A stretch of DNA of 64,000 nucleotides from Rhodospirillales bacterium (GCA_009377525.1 WHTW01000007.1:1-64000); one strand, 5' to 3'. Positions 26,282-35,961 are shown, counted from the first letter of the stretch. Translations and numbers: made by a program. The notes: generated by a model from the letters alone, not told the origin.

Positions 26282-28909
26282 ATGATCCGCACCACCTGTC
26301 CTTACTGCGGCGTCGGCTGCGGCTTGAAGATCACGCCGGACGGCAAGGGCGGCGCTGAGGTCGTGGGCGATCCCGATCATCCGGCCAATCGCGGGCGCAT
26401 CTGCTCGAAGGGCGCCGCCCTGGGCGAGACGCTGTCGCTGGAAGACCGGCTGCTCCATCCGGAGGTCGACGGTCGCCGCGTGTCGTGGGACACCGCGCTC
26501 GACACCGTGGCCGACGGCTTCCGCGAGATCGTCACGCGCCACGGTCCCGACGCCGTCGCCTTCTACGTCTCCGGCCAGCTCCTGACCGAGGACTATTACG
26601 CCGCCAACAAGCTCATCAAAGGCTTTCTGGGCACGGCCAACATCGACACCAACTCGCGGCTCTGCATGGCCTCGTCGGTGGCCGGCCACAAGCGCGCCTT
26701 CGGCAGCGACACCGTGCCCGGCCTCTACGAGGATTTCGAACGGGCCGACCTCGTCGTGCTGGTCGGCAGCAATCTCGCCTGGTGCCATCCCGTGCTGTTC
26801 CAGCGCCTGGAGGCGGCCAAGCGGGCGCGGCCGGCCATGCGCATCGTCGTGGTCGACCCGCGTCGCACCGAGACCTGCGACATCGCCGACCTGCACCTTG
26901 GGCTGCGGCTGGGCAGCGATGTCGCCTTGTTCAATGCGCTCTTGGCCGAGCTCCAGCGCCGCGGTGCCACCGCTCGCCGCTTCGTCGACAAGCACACGGT
27001 CGGCATGGACGACGCGCTGATCGCGGCGCGCGCGAGCGACGTCGGTCAGTGCGACCTGCCGAAGGCCGACCTGGAAACCTTCTTCAGCTGGTTCGCCAGG
27101 ACCGAGAAGACCGTCACGCTCTATTCCCAGGGCGTGAACCAGTCGAGCGCCGGCGTCGACAAGGTCAATGCGCTGATCAACTGCCATCTCCTGACGGGCC
27201 GCATCGGCCGTCCGGGCATGGGGCCGTTCTCCATCACCGGGCAGCCCAACGCCATGGGCGGCCGCGAGGTCGGCGCGCTCTCCAACACGCTGGCCGCGCA
27301 CATGGACTTCGCGCTGGAGGACGTCGGCCGCGTCGGCCGCTTCTGGAACACCAACCGCGTCCCGCGCAAGGCCGGCCTGAAGGCGGTCGAGCTGTTCGAG
27401 GCGGTGCGCACCGGTCGCGTCAAGGCGGTGTGGATCATGGCGACCAATCCCGTCGCCAGCCTGCCCAACGCCGACGCCGTGCGCGCCGCGCTCGCCGCCA
27501 GCGAGCTCTCCGTCGTCTCCGAGGCGATCCGCGCATCGGACACCGTCGACGCCTGCCGCGTCCGCCTGCCGGCGCTCGCCTGGGCCGAGAAGAATGGCAC
27601 CGTCACCAACTCCGAACGCGGCATCTCGCGCCAGCGTCCGTTCCTGCCGCCGCCCGGCGAGGCGTGCCAGGACTGGTGGATCATCGCCGAGGTCGCGCGT
27701 CGCCTGGGCCATGGCGAGGAATTCGCCTGGAAAGGCGTTGCCGACATCTTCCGCGAGCATGCCAGGCTGTCGGCCTTCGAGAACGACGGCCGGCGCGACT
27801 TCGACATCGGCGCCTATGCCGACATCGACGACGCGGCATACGAGACGATGCAGCCCTTCGTCTGGCCGGCGCCCAAGGACGCGCCATCGGTCAAGACGCG
27901 CTTCTTCGCCGAGGGCGGCTTCTTCCACTCCGACGGTCGCGCGCGCTTCATCGCCACGGCCGCGCGCGAGCCCAGCCATGCGCCGAACGGCGACTGGCCG
28001 CTTCGGCTGAACACCGGCCGCGTGCGCGACCAGTGGCATACCATGACCCGCACGGCCAAGTCGCCGCGGCTCGCCGGCCATCGCCCCGAGCCGACCATCG
28101 AGCTCAATGCCATCGATGCCGCGCAGCGCGGGTTACAGGACGGTGACATTGCCGAAGTTGCGAGCGCCTGGGGCCGCGCTGCGTTGCGTGTGCACCTGTC
28201 GACGGCGCTGCGCCAGGGAGAGGCCTTCGCGCCCATGCATTGGACGGCACAGCTTTCGCGGGCCGGCCGCATCAATGCGGCCGTCAATCCCGCGGTCGAT
28301 CCCATTTCCGGCCAGCCCGAGCTCAAGCACACGCCGGTCGAAGTCCGCCGCCTGGCCGTCGAGTGGCATGGCACGATTCTCGCTCGCAGGCCGATCATGC
28401 TGCCCGAGGTCACCTACTGGGCGCGTATCAGGGGCGCCGGTTGCCACGCCTATCTGCTGGCGGGCGAGCAACCATTGGCTGTAGCTCGCCGTGCGCTGTC
28501 GGCGGCGATGCGCACGGCAAATCCTGGCCCCTTGATTGAAGGTCGGGGGCTGGACGGCGAGGAAGGCCTGGAGGCCGTCATCAGCGACGGCCGGCTCGAA
28601 GCGGTCATGAGCATCGGCAAGGCGCACGACGAAGCCGCGCGCGACCGGCTGATGCCGTTCATGGTGCCGGCCCAGCTCGATGCCGAGCAGCGACGCGTCC
28701 TCTTGCACGGCGGCGACGCCGCCGGCCGTGGCGGCGAGATCTGCGCCTGCCTCGGCGTGTCCTGCGCCTCGGTGCAGACGGCGATCGCGGCCGGCGCGAT
28801 GACGCTCGACGCCGTCGCCGCCGTCACCAGGGCCGGGACGAGCTGCGGCTCCTGCCGGCCCGAGCTCCGTGCCCTGTTGCGCGCGGCGCGGCCGCGCCAA
28901 GCAGCGTGA
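26282..28909 (+). CDS. nasA: assimilatory nitrate reductase catalytic subunit NasA
   Basis: An 875-residue molybdenum (bis-MGD) reductase. The N-terminal [4Fe-4S] cysteines are Cys6, Cys9, Cys13 and Cys41. The body has the molybdopterin oxidoreductase domains (NIDTNSRLCMASSVAGHKRAFG, MGPFSITGQPNAMGGREVG) and a C-terminal dinucleotide-binding domain. A BFD-type [2Fe-2S] module follows at the end (Cys821, Cys823, Cys855, Cys858). It reduces nitrate to nitrite in the cytoplasm. The ATG at 26282 gives the canonical MIRTTCPYCGVGCGL start although no Shine-Dalgarno exists, because a perfect palindrome abuts it. cysG follows 24 nt downstream. Confidence 0.95.
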   Translation: MIRTTCPYCGVGCGLKITPDGKGGAEVVGDPDHPANRGRICSKGAALGETLSLEDRLLHPEVDGRRVSWDTALDTVADGFREIVTRHGPDAVAFYVSGQLLTEDYYAANKLIKGFLGTANIDTNSRLCMASSVAGHKRAFGSDTVPGLYEDFERADLVVLVGSNLAWCHPVLFQRLEAAKRARPAMRIVVVDPRRTETCDIADLHLGLRLGSDVALFNALLAELQRRGATARRFVDKHTVGMDDALIAARASDVGQCDLPKADLETFFSWFARTEKTVTLYSQGVNQSSAGVDKVNALINCHLLTGRIGRPGMGPFSITGQPNAMGGREVGALSNTLAAHMDFALEDVGRVGRFWNTNRVPRKAGLKAVELFEAVRTGRVKAVWIMATNPVASLPNADAVRAALAASELSVVSEAIRASDTVDACRVRLPALAWAEKNGTVTNSERGISRQRPFLPPPGEACQDWWIIAEVARRLGHGEEFAWKGVADIFREHARLSAFENDGRRDFDIGAYADIDDAAYETMQPFVWPAPKDAPSVKTRFFAEGGFFHSDGRARFIATAAREPSHAPNGDWPLRLNTGRVRDQWHTMTRTAKSPRLAGHRPEPTIELNAIDAAQRGLQDGDIAEVASAWGRAALRVHLSTALRQGEAFAPMHWTAQLSRAGRINAAVNPAVDPISGQPELKHTPVEVRRLAVEWHGTILARRPIMLPEVTYWARIRGAGCHAYLLAGEQPLAVARRALSAAMRTANPGPLIEGRGLDGEEGLEAVISDGRLEAVMSIGKAHDEAARDRLMPFMVPAQLDAEQRRVLLHGGDAAGRGGEICACLGVSCASVQTAIAAGAMTLDAVAAVTRAGTSCGSCRPELRALLRAARPRQAA

Positions 28910-28933
28910 TAGGGCCGGCGTAAGGGTGCGTTG

Positions 28934-30340
28934 ATGCAGACCTTCCCCATCTTCCTCGCCCTGCACGATCGTCCCGTGCTCGTGGTCGGCGGCGGCGAGC
29001 CGGCGGCGCGCAAGGTCGAGCTGCTGCTGTCGGCCGGCGCGCGCGTCAGCCTGATCGCCGACACGGTGGTGGGCGAGATCGCCCAGCTGATCGCCGAGGC
29101 GCGCATCTCGTGGGCCGGCCGCAGCTTCGACGACGGCGACCTTTCAGGCATGGCGTTGGCGATCGTGGCCACCGACGATGAGGCGCTGGCGGCACGCGTG
29201 TCGCACGCCGCCCAGCAGCGCAGCCTTCCGGTCAACGTCGTCGACCGGCCGCGTCTGTCCAGCTTCATCATGCCGGCGATCGTTGATCGCGCGCCGATCA
29301 CCATCGCCATCTCGACCGGCGGTGCTGCACCGGCGCTGGCGCGGCGCATTCGCGCCGAGATCGAGCGCGCCCTGCCGGCGGCGATCGGTCGGCTGGCGCG
29401 CTTCGCCGAGATCTTCCGCGCGCAGGTGCGCCGCACGCTCGAGAGTCCCCGTGACCGCCGCCGCTTCTGGGATCGCGTGTTCGCCGGCCGCACCGGCGAG
29501 CTGGCGCTGGCCGGCGACGAGATTGCCGCACGCCGCGAATTGATCCGGCTGCTCGATTCGACGCGCAACGAGAACACGCCGGCCGGCATGGTCCATCTGG
29601 TAGGCGCCGGTCCCGGCGATCCCGACCTCCTGACCATGAAGGCGCATCGCCTGCTGCAGCGCGCCGACGTCATCGTCTACGACCGGCTGGTCTCGCCCGA
29701 GGTGCTTGCGATGGCGCGGCGCGATGCCGAGCGCATCTTCGTCGGCAAGCGGCGCGCCGATCACGGCTCGACACAACAGGAGATCAACCAGCGCCTGGTT
29801 TCGCTGGCGCGCGCCGGCAACAGCGTGGTGCGGCTGAAGGGCGGCGATCCTCTGGTGTTCGGCCGCGGCGGTGAGGAGATCGAGGCGCTGGTGCGCGCCG
29901 GCATCGCCGTCGAGGTCGTGCCGGGCATCACCGCGGCGCTGGGATGTGCGGCGTCGGCGGCGATCCCGCTCACCCATCGCGATCACGCGCAGGCCTGCGT
30001 TTTTGTCACCGGCCAGCTCAAGGACGGCACCGTTGCGCTCGACTGGCCGATGCTGGCGCGCCCGCGCCAGACCGTCGTCGTCTACATGGGCGCCGAGACC
30101 TTGCCGATCATCGCCGCGCGCCTGATTGAACATGGATTGCCGTCGTCGACGCCCGTGGCGCTGATCGAGAACGGCACGACCAACCAGGAGCGCAGAGTCG
30201 TCGGCACCTTGGCGACCATCGAGCAGCAGGCGAGGCGCGCTGACCTCGAAGGACCAACACTCTGCATGATCGGTGAAGTGATCGGACTCGCTTTGAGCCG
30301 CGATCCCGAATTTCGCTTTGTGTCACGAATCGGTCTCTGA
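28934..30340 (+). CDS. cysG: siroheme synthase CysG
   Basis: A 468-residue trifunctional enzyme. The N-terminal Rossmann domain (VLVVGGGEPAARKVELLL) provides precorrin-2 dehydrogenase and ferrochelatase activity. The C-terminal SUMT domain (VHLVGAGPGDPDLLTMKA, VVRLKGGDPLVFGRGGEE, VVPGITAALG) methylates uroporphyrinogen III. It makes the siroheme needed by NirA, which explains its place at the end of the nitrate operon. The ATG at 28934 is used; a TTG codon lies immediately before it. The 24-nt spacing to nasA suggests cotranscription. Confidence 0.94.
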   Translation: MQTFPIFLALHDRPVLVVGGGEPAARKVELLLSAGARVSLIADTVVGEIAQLIAEARISWAGRSFDDGDLSGMALAIVATDDEALAARVSHAAQQRSLPVNVVDRPRLSSFIMPAIVDRAPITIAISTGGAAPALARRIRAEIERALPAAIGRLARFAEIFRAQVRRTLESPRDRRRFWDRVFAGRTGELALAGDEIAARRELIRLLDSTRNENTPAGMVHLVGAGPGDPDLLTMKAHRLLQRADVIVYDRLVSPEVLAMARRDAERIFVGKRRADHGSTQQEINQRLVSLARAGNSVVRLKGGDPLVFGRGGEEIEALVRAGIAVEVVPGITAALGCAASAAIPLTHRDHAQACVFVTGQLKDGTVALDWPMLARPRQTVVVYMGAETLPIIAARLIEHGLPSSTPVALIENGTTNQERRVVGTLATIEQQARRADLEGPTLCMIGEVIGLALSRDPEFRFVSRIGL

Positions 30341-30351
30341 TAAGGAGAATC

Positions 30352-31110
30352 GTGACAAAAATGCAACAGCGGGGGCGGCGGATGCGCAGCTTTGTGTTGG
30401 GTCTTGCCGCCACGCTGGTCTTCGCCGGTCCGAGCTTCGCCCAATCCACCACAACGGGTAAGGCTACTCCCCAGGTCGTTCGCGGCTCGAGCGCCAAGCA
30501 TCCCGTCAAGAAGGCGCCTGTCGCGGCCAATCGGCCCAACGTCGTCCGGCCCTCGGCACGTGCTGCCAAGCAGAAGCGCACGACCAAGCCCGAGACCCTG
30601 CGCGGCTCGCGCTATGGCGGTTTCGCGCCGGCGCCGTCCGGCCCGCCGCCGGTGCTCGACACGACGAGCCCGCGTTTGCTCAGCCTGGTCAACTTCAACA
30701 CCAAGGAAGTGCTGACGGTCACCTACTGGTTGAACGGCGCCTATCACCGCCAGGCGCTCGACCAGCTCAACCACTTCCTGCGCGACACGCGGGACAATGG
30801 GCAGACGGAAATGGATCCGCTGCTGTTCGACGTGCTGTGGCACACCACGCGCATCGTGGGCTACGGCGGCTCGATCGAGGTGCTGTCGGCCTATCGCTCG
30901 CCCTCGACCAACGCTTGGCTCGCCAGCGTCAGCCGCGGCGTGGCGCGCGACAGCCAGCACATGAACGGCAACGCCATGGACGTCCGCTTCCCGGGTGTCC
31001 CGGTGTTCCAGATCCGCCAGGCCGCCTATTCGCTCAACATGGGCGGCGTCGGCTTCTACCCGCGCTCGGGCTTCGTCCACCTCGACACCGGTCCCGTCCG
31101 TTACTGGTAA
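30352..31110 (+). CDS. DUF882/MepK-like murein endopeptidase (peptidase M15 fold)
   Basis: A 252-residue exported protein. The signal peptide ends at PSFAQ, a basic Pro/Ala/Lys-rich linker follows to about residue 85, and the catalytic domain includes YRSP (181-184), zinc-ligand candidates His203 and Asp210 in [10 protein letters not shown], and His243 in FVHLD. This pattern matches YcbK/MepK enzymes, which cleave mDAP-mDAP cross-links in peptidoglycan. The GTG start at 30352 has an AAGGAG site just upstream. It follows cysG by 11 nt but is probably an independent housekeeping gene read through from it. Confidence 0.88.
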   Translation: MTKMQQRGRRMRSFVLGLAATLVFAGPSFAQSTTTGKATPQVVRGSSAKHPVKKAPVAANRPNVVRPSARAAKQKRTTKPETLRGSRYGGFAPAPSGPPPVLDTTSPRLLSLVNFNTKEVLTVTYWLNGAYHRQALDQLNHFLRDTRDNGQTEMDPLLFDVLWHTTRIVGYGGSIEVLSAYRSPSTNAWLASVSRGVARDSQHMNGNAMDVRFPGVPVFQIRQAAYSLNMGGVGFYPRSGFVHLDTGPVRYW

Positions 31111-31114
31111 GGCC

Positions 31115-31633
31115 ATGCCGCGCATCGACATCGTCGAAGGCGACATCACGCGCCTCGACGTTGATGCCATCGTCAATGCCGCGAAAGAGAGCCTTTTGGG
31201 CGGCGGTGGCGTCGACGGCGCCATCCATCGCGCCGCCGGCCCCGAGCTTCTGGCCGAATGCCGCACGCTCGGCGGCTGCCCGACCGGCGAGGCCAGGATC
31301 ACCAAGGGATACAGGCTGAAGGCGCGCCACGTCATCCATACCGTCGGGCCGATCTGGCGCGGCGGCATGGCCGGCGAGCCCGAGCTGCTGGCGCGCTGCT
31401 ATCGCAACAGCCTGGTGTTGGCCGAGCGGCATGGGCTGAAAAGCATTGCCTTTCCGGCGATCTCCACCGGCGTCTATGGCTATCCCAAGGAACCCGCGAC
31501 CGAAATAGCCGTGCGGGAGATCAAGGCCCACAAGGGCAGTGTGGAGCGCGTGGTCTTCTGCTGCTTCGGCGCCGACATCGCGGCGCTGTATCGGGATGTC
31601 ATCGGACCACGGGCCTCCGGGCCCGCATCATGA
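31115..31633 (+). CDS. macrodomain protein (O-acetyl-ADP-ribose deacetylase-like)
   Basis: A 172-residue YmdB/MacroD-type macrodomain ([44 protein letters not shown]). Such enzymes remove ADP-ribose from proteins or nucleic acids or hydrolyse O-acetyl-ADP-ribose. The ATG at 31115 lies 4 nt after the MepK-like gene. The last residues (GPRASGPAS) and the stop codon are encoded inside a palindromic repeat, so the natural C-terminus has been replaced or extended by the element. Confidence 0.9.
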   Translation: MPRIDIVEGDITRLDVDAIVNAAKESLLGGGGVDGAIHRAAGPELLAECRTLGGCPTGEARITKGYRLKARHVIHTVGPIWRGGMAGEPELLARCYRNSLVLAERHGLKSIAFPAISTGVYGYPKEPATEIAVREIKAHKGSVERVVFCCFGADIAALYRDVIGPRASGPAS

Positions 31634-31682
31634 TCATATGCGCATGCGAATGCGCTTAAGCGGGCCTAGAGACCCGCAGTCC
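31604..31682. repeat. palindromic repeat, family A, overlapping the macrodomain gene end
   Basis: The left arm around CGGGCCTCCGGGCCCGC and the right arm around GCGGGCCTAGAGACCCGC are inverted, degenerate copies. They are separated by ATCATGATCATATGCGCATGCGAATGCGC, itself partly palindromic. The left arm lies in the coding end of the macrodomain gene and supplies its TGA. The right arm ends 10 nt before the convergent DUF924 gene. Confidence 0.78.
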
Positions 31683-31691
31683 GCATGAGAG

Positions 31692-32264
31692 TCATTGCCC
31701 GAACCGGTTGGCGTTCTTCAAATACTCCAGCTCCTCGTCCGTGCACGCCCGCCCCAGCACGTCGTTGCGATGCGGGAAGCGGCCGAAGCGGGCGATGATG
31801 TCGCGATGGTCGATGGCGTACTTCATCATCTCGGGATCGTTGAACGGAGCGAACAGCGCGCAGCCCATCTCCTGGTCCTCCAATGATTCGCTGTGCTGGA
31901 ACGGCATGTAAAAGAACGCCCGCATGGTGGGATTGAAGGCCGCCGGATGGAACCGCGCCAGAGCCAGGCGCGCCGTCTCCATCGCCTTGGGATCGCCGGC
32001 AAAGGCGTGCGCTGAGCGGCGATGCATGTTGCGCGGGAACTGGTCGCACAGGAGGATCAGCGCCAGCGCCCCGTCGGGCGACTGCCGCCAATGATCGAAC
32101 CCGCTCTCGATCGCCTGCTCGAAGGCCGGCGAGAAGCGCTCGCGGATCTCGGCGTCGAACTCGGGCGGGCCGGCCCACCAGATGTCGCGCAGCTTGCCGT
32201 GCTCGGGATGGTCGAGCGGCAGGAACCAGAAATCGAGGACGTCGCGGATGGTGGGCGCGTTCAT
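31692..32264 (-). CDS. DUF924 family protein
   Basis: A 190-residue protein with DUF924 hallmarks: VLDFWFLPLDHP at the start, ALILLCDQFPRNMHRRSAHAFA, FFYMPFQHSES and RFGRFPHRND. The family is all-helical (TPR-like) and its biochemical role is not established. The start codon overlaps the stop of the upstream M20 peptidase by four bases (ATGA, 32261-32264), so the two are translationally coupled. Confidence 0.88.
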   Translation of the reverse strand: MNAPTIRDVLDFWFLPLDHPEHGKLRDIWWAGPPEFDAEIRERFSPAFEQAIESGFDHWRQSPDGALALILLCDQFPRNMHRRSAHAFAGDPKAMETARLALARFHPAAFNPTMRAFFYMPFQHSESLEDQEMGCALFAPFNDPEMMKYAIDHRDIIARFGRFPHRNDVLGRACTDEELEYLKNANRFGQ

Positions 32265-33397
32265 CGACCGTCACCCGCCAGTCCGGCCAGTAGGCCGGCG
32301 AACAGGCGCGCCCGCGGTGCCAGCTCGGAGATCAGCACATGCTCCTCCAGCGTATGCACACCCGCGCCGACCGCGCCCAGCCCGTCGAGCGTGGGAATGC
32401 CCAAGGCGCCGGTGAAGTTGCCGTCGCTGCCGCCGCCGAACGTGCCGTGCTCCAGCGCGATGCCGATCTCGCTGGCCGCCGCGGCGGCGTGTGCGAACAG
32501 CCGCATCGTTCCCTCCGAAGGCTCGAACAGCGGCCGATCGGGGCCTCTTTCGACCTCGAGCGTCACGCCCTCGATCGGCGAGGCAAGTTCCGCCATGAAG
32601 GCATGGACGAACGCCAGGTTCTCGCGCGAGGACGCCACGCACAGGACCTCGGCCGTGCACTCGGTCGGGATCACGTTCACGAACAGGCCGCCCCGGATCA
32701 CACCGACACTGAAGGAGACCAGCCGCTCCATGTCGGTGGCGCCTTCGATCGTCTCGACCAGGTGCGCCATCGCCCGGATGGCGCTGCGGCCCGCGCGATT
32801 GTCGGCGCCGGCATGGGCCGGGCGACCGCGCGTCGTGAGGCGGTAGCGCGCGAAGGCGTGGCGGCCGGTGATCACCTTGCCCTGGCGGGCGGGCTCGGGC
32901 ACGAGCACGCAGCGGTGCCGACGCGCTTCCTCCTCGATCAGCGAGCGTGTGCCCGGGCTGCCCAGCTCCTCGTCGGGGATCATCAGGAAGGTGACCGGCG
33001 GCGGCGTGTCGCCAGCCTCGGTCCGCAATCGCCGCAGTGCATGCAGCGCGAGGCAAATGCCGCCCTTCATGTCGAGCACGCCTGGCCCGTAGAGCCGGTC
33101 GCCTTCGATGCGCAATTTCAGCCCGTCGTCGATCGTGCCGACGGGATGCACCGTATCGAGATGGCCCAGCACCAGGATGCCGGGGCCGTCGCCGTGGCCG
33201 GCAAAGCTTGCGCGCATCACCGGCGCGCCGGAACTGACGGCGGTACGTTCGATGATCGCCCCAGCGGCGCGGAAGTCGGCCTCGGCGAGGTCGAACATGC
33301 GCACCACCGCTTCCGGCGCGATCGACGGGCTTTCGACCGCCGCCCAGCGCATGATGTCCTCGACGATCTCGCGGCTGGAGAAGCTGTTGGAATCCAT
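32261..33397 (-). CDS. M20 family metallopeptidase (carboxypeptidase G2-like)
   Basis: A 378-residue zinc peptidase. Metal and catalytic residues are visible as His79 and Asp81 in GHLDTVHPVG, Asp109 in LDMKGG and Glu143/Glu144 in PDEELGS. A dimerisation domain interrupts the catalytic domain (TTRGRPAHAG). No signal peptide is present, so it is cytoplasmic, unlike exported CPG2. It likely removes a C-terminal glutamate or hydrolyses N-acyl amino acids. It is divergent from the sulfatase gene (26-bp gap) and coupled to DUF924. Confidence 0.9.
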   Translation of the reverse strand: MDSNSFSSREIVEDIMRWAAVESPSIAPEAVVRMFDLAEADFRAAGAIIERTAVSSGAPVMRASFAGHGDGPGILVLGHLDTVHPVGTIDDGLKLRIEGDRLYGPGVLDMKGGICLALHALRRLRTEAGDTPPPVTFLMIPDEELGSPGTRSLIEEEARRHRCVLVPEPARQGKVITGRHAFARYRLTTRGRPAHAGADNRAGRSAIRAMAHLVETIEGATDMERLVSFSVGVIRGGLFVNVIPTECTAEVLCVASSRENLAFVHAFMAELASPIEGVTLEVERGPDRPLFEPSEGTMRLFAHAAAAASEIGIALEHGTFGGGSDGNFTGALGIPTLDGLGAVGAGVHTLEEHVLISELAPRARLFAGLLAGLAGDGR

Positions 33398-33423
33398 CGC
33401 GTCATCCTAGCGATGAGGGCATA

Positions 33424-35016
33424 GTGGCGGCAAACAAGGGGAAACGAAGCAAAGTGGCCAAGGTCCGCAACGTCCTGTTCATCATGTGCGACCAGCTGCG
33501 CGCCGATCACCTGTCGTGCGCCGGCCATCCGCATCTCAAAACGCCCGCCATCGATTCGCTGGCGGCCAGGGGCGTGCTGTTCCCGCGCGCCTACGTGCAG
33601 TCAGGCGTCTGCGGCCCCTCGCGTATGAGCTACTACACCGGCCGCTACATGTTCTCGCACGGCGCCACCTGGAACCGCGTGCCGCTGTCGTTGCGCGAAA
33701 AGACCATCGGCGACTATCTGCGGCCGGCCGGCATCCGCGTCGCGCTGGCCGGCAAGACCCACGTGCTGCCCGACCTCGACGGGCTGGAGCGCTACGGCAT
33801 CGAGGGCGGCTCGGCGATCGCCGCGCTCATGCGCGCCGGGCGCTTCGAGGAACTCGACCGCTACGACGGTCATTCGCCGCCGGGCGAGGAGAGCGGCTAT
33901 GCCACCTATCTGCGTGCCCAGGGCTACAACTCCGACGACCCGTGGAGCGACTACGTGATCTCGGCCGACGGTCCCGACGGTCCGCTGTCGGGCTGGCAGA
34001 TGCGCAACGTGCACCTGCCGGCGCGCGTCGCCGAGGAGCATTCCGAGACCGCCTACATGACGCGCGAGGCCATGCGTTTCGTCGAGGACATGGGCGAGCG
34101 GCCGTGGTTCCTCCATCTCAGCTACGTCAAGCCGCACTGGCCCTACATGGCGCCCGCGCCCTACCACAAGATGTACGGCGCCAAGGATTGCCTGCCGCTC
34201 AATCGCGACGAGCGTGAATTGGTCGACCAGCATCCCGTGCTCGCGGCCTATCGCCAGCACGAGGAATCGCAGTCGTTCCAGCGCCCCGACGCACCAGGCA
34301 TCGTGCGGCCCGCCTACATGGGTTTGATCAAGCAGCTGGACGATTGGCTCGGCCGCCTGTTCGATCATCTCAAGAAGCTCGGCCGCTTCGACGACACGCT
34401 GATCCTCTTCACCTCCGACCACGGCGACTTTCTGGGCGATCACTGGCTGGGCGAGAAGGAGATGTTCTACGAGGAAGCCCTGCGCGTGCCCTTCATCGTC
34501 TACGATCCCGACCGCGCGGCCGATGCCACACGCGGCACGGTCGACGAGCGCTTTGTCGAGGCGGTCGACGTCGTGCCGACTTGTCTTGCGGCACTGGAGC
34601 AACCCGCCAACGATCACCTCGTCGAGGGCCGCTCGCTGCTGCCATTGCTGCGTGGCGGCAAGGTCGAGCACTGGCGTGACTCGGTGTTCTCCGAGCTCGA
34701 CTATTCCTTCCGCGAGGCGCGCAAGATCCTGAAGCGCAGCCCGCGCGACTGCCGCGCCATCATGGTGCGCACCGACCGCTGGAAATACGTCTGGTGGCAG
34801 GATTTCCGACCGATGCTGTTCGACCTCGCCAACGGTCCCAACGAGCTGCGCGACCTCGGCGCCGACGGCGCCTACGCCCACGTCCGCCGCGAGATGGAGG
34901 AACGTATGGCGGCCTGGCTGAAGGCGCGCAAGACACGCGTCACGGTCGATGACGCCTACGTCGAGGCACGCACGGCCACGCACAAGAAGCACGGCATCTT
35001 CTTCGGCGTGTGGTGA
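33424..35016 (+). CDS. sulfatase / phosphonate monoester hydrolase family enzyme
   Basis: A 530-residue type I sulfatase. The formylglycine motif is CGPSR with Cys63 as the residue to be oxidised. Metal-site motifs are MCDQLRADHL near the N-terminus and TSDHGDFLGDH later. No signal peptide is seen, so it is probably cytoplasmic. Its length and lack of signal resemble the phosphonate monoester hydrolase/arylsulfatase branch, which hydrolyses sulfate or phosphate esters. It needs a formylglycine-generating enzyme elsewhere. A GTG start at 33424 is used, with a second GTG ten codons later. A hairpin CGCGCC-GTC-GGCGCG (35018-35032) follows the stop. Confidence 0.9.
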   Translation: MAANKGKRSKVAKVRNVLFIMCDQLRADHLSCAGHPHLKTPAIDSLAARGVLFPRAYVQSGVCGPSRMSYYTGRYMFSHGATWNRVPLSLREKTIGDYLRPAGIRVALAGKTHVLPDLDGLERYGIEGGSAIAALMRAGRFEELDRYDGHSPPGEESGYATYLRAQGYNSDDPWSDYVISADGPDGPLSGWQMRNVHLPARVAEEHSETAYMTREAMRFVEDMGERPWFLHLSYVKPHWPYMAPAPYHKMYGAKDCLPLNRDERELVDQHPVLAAYRQHEESQSFQRPDAPGIVRPAYMGLIKQLDDWLGRLFDHLKKLGRFDDTLILFTSDHGDFLGDHWLGEKEMFYEEALRVPFIVYDPDRAADATRGTVDERFVEAVDVVPTCLAALEQPANDHLVEGRSLLPLLRGGKVEHWRDSVFSELDYSFREARKILKRSPRDCRAIMVRTDRWKYVWWQDFRPMLFDLANGPNELRDLGADGAYAHVRREMEERMAAWLKARKTRVTVDDAYVEARTATHKKHGIFFGVW

Positions 35017-35077
35017 CCGCGCCGTCGGCGCGTCTCCTGGCCTTACGAAAGTCACAGCAATCCCTGATTGTGGTGAC

Positions 35078-35137
35078 TTGACTCGGTCGGTCGACCGAAT
35101 TATACAGCTAAACATTCGGTCGGTCGACCGAATTATA
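35078..35137 (+). promoter_or_regulatory. TetR-type promoter with two identical operators
   Basis: TTGACT (35078-35083) and TATACA (35101-35106) are spaced by exactly 17 nt. Two identical 22-bp copies (35083-35104 and 35116-35137) centred on TCGGTCGACCGA lie 33 bp apart, about three helical turns on the same face. The first fills the spacer and the second covers the start site near 35113. A TetR regulator encoded downstream at 35962 is the obvious binder. Confidence 0.85.
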
Positions 35138-35157
35138 TCCGAACCCGGGAGGCCCCA

Positions 35158-35931
35158 ATGGGTGGTATCGCTTCGGTTCTGTACGGCGTGGCCGTCTATT
35201 CGCTGTTCTTCGTGACCTTCCTCTATGCCATCGCATTCGTAGGCAACCTGCCGGTGCCCAAGACCATCGACAGCGGCGCCGAGGGCCCGCTGATCCCCGC
35301 ACTGGTGATCAACACGCTGCTGCTCGGCCTGTTCGCCATCCAGCACAGCGTCATGGCACGGCCCGCCTTCAAGCGCTGGTGGACGCGCTTCGTGCCGCAC
35401 GCCGTCGAGCGCACGACCTACGTGCTGCTGGCGAGCCTGGCATTGGTCCTGCTGTTCTGGCAGTGGCGCCCGATCCTGGCACCCATCTGGACGGTGACCA
35501 ACCCTACGGGCGTGCTGGCCTTGCAGGCAGTGTCCTGGCTGGGCTGGTTCCTGGTGCTTTTAAGCACCTTCTTGATCAACCACTTCGAACTGTTCGGCCT
35601 GCGCCAAGTATGGGCGCGGCTGCGCGGCCGCACCCTGCCGGAGCCGCGGTTCCGCACGCCCTTCATCTACAAGCGCGTGCGCCATCCGATCTATCTCGGC
35701 TTCCTGCTGGCCTTCTGGGCGACGCCGGTCATGACCGCCGGCCACTTGCTGTTCGCGCTGGCGACCACCGGCTATATCCTGATCGGCATCTGGCTCGAGG
35801 AGCGCGACCTGATCGACCTGTTCGGCGACCAGTACCGGCGCTATCGCGAGCAGGTGTCGATGCTGATCCCGTTGCCGGGTCGCAAGGCCAAGCCGGAGCC
35901 GGAGATCAAGCATCCGAGGCCGGCCGAGTAG
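35158..35931 (+). CDS. MddA-like methanethiol S-methyltransferase / NnrU-ICMT family membrane protein
   Basis: A 257-residue membrane protein with about five to six helices. The family signature is IQHSVMARPAFKRWWTR, then ERTTYVLLASL, and a C-terminal ICMT-like catalytic stretch RVRHPIYLGFLLAFWATP with EERDLIDLFGDQYRRYREQV. MddA enzymes methylate methanethiol to dimethyl sulfide with S-adenosylmethionine; related proteins are called NnrU. GGGAGG lies just upstream of the ATG. It is the first gene behind the double TetR operator, so it should be induced when the TetR ligand is present. Thiol detoxification by methylation is a plausible role. Confidence 0.85.
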   Translation: MGGIASVLYGVAVYSLFFVTFLYAIAFVGNLPVPKTIDSGAEGPLIPALVINTLLLGLFAIQHSVMARPAFKRWWTRFVPHAVERTTYVLLASLALVLLFWQWRPILAPIWTVTNPTGVLALQAVSWLGWFLVLLSTFLINHFELFGLRQVWARLRGRTLPEPRFRTPFIYKRVRHPIYLGFLLAFWATPVMTAGHLLFALATTGYILIGIWLEERDLIDLFGDQYRRYREQVSMLIPLPGRKAKPEPEIKHPRPAE

Positions 35932-35961
35932 AACCGTCGTCGATCGTGGGGAGAAATCGGA

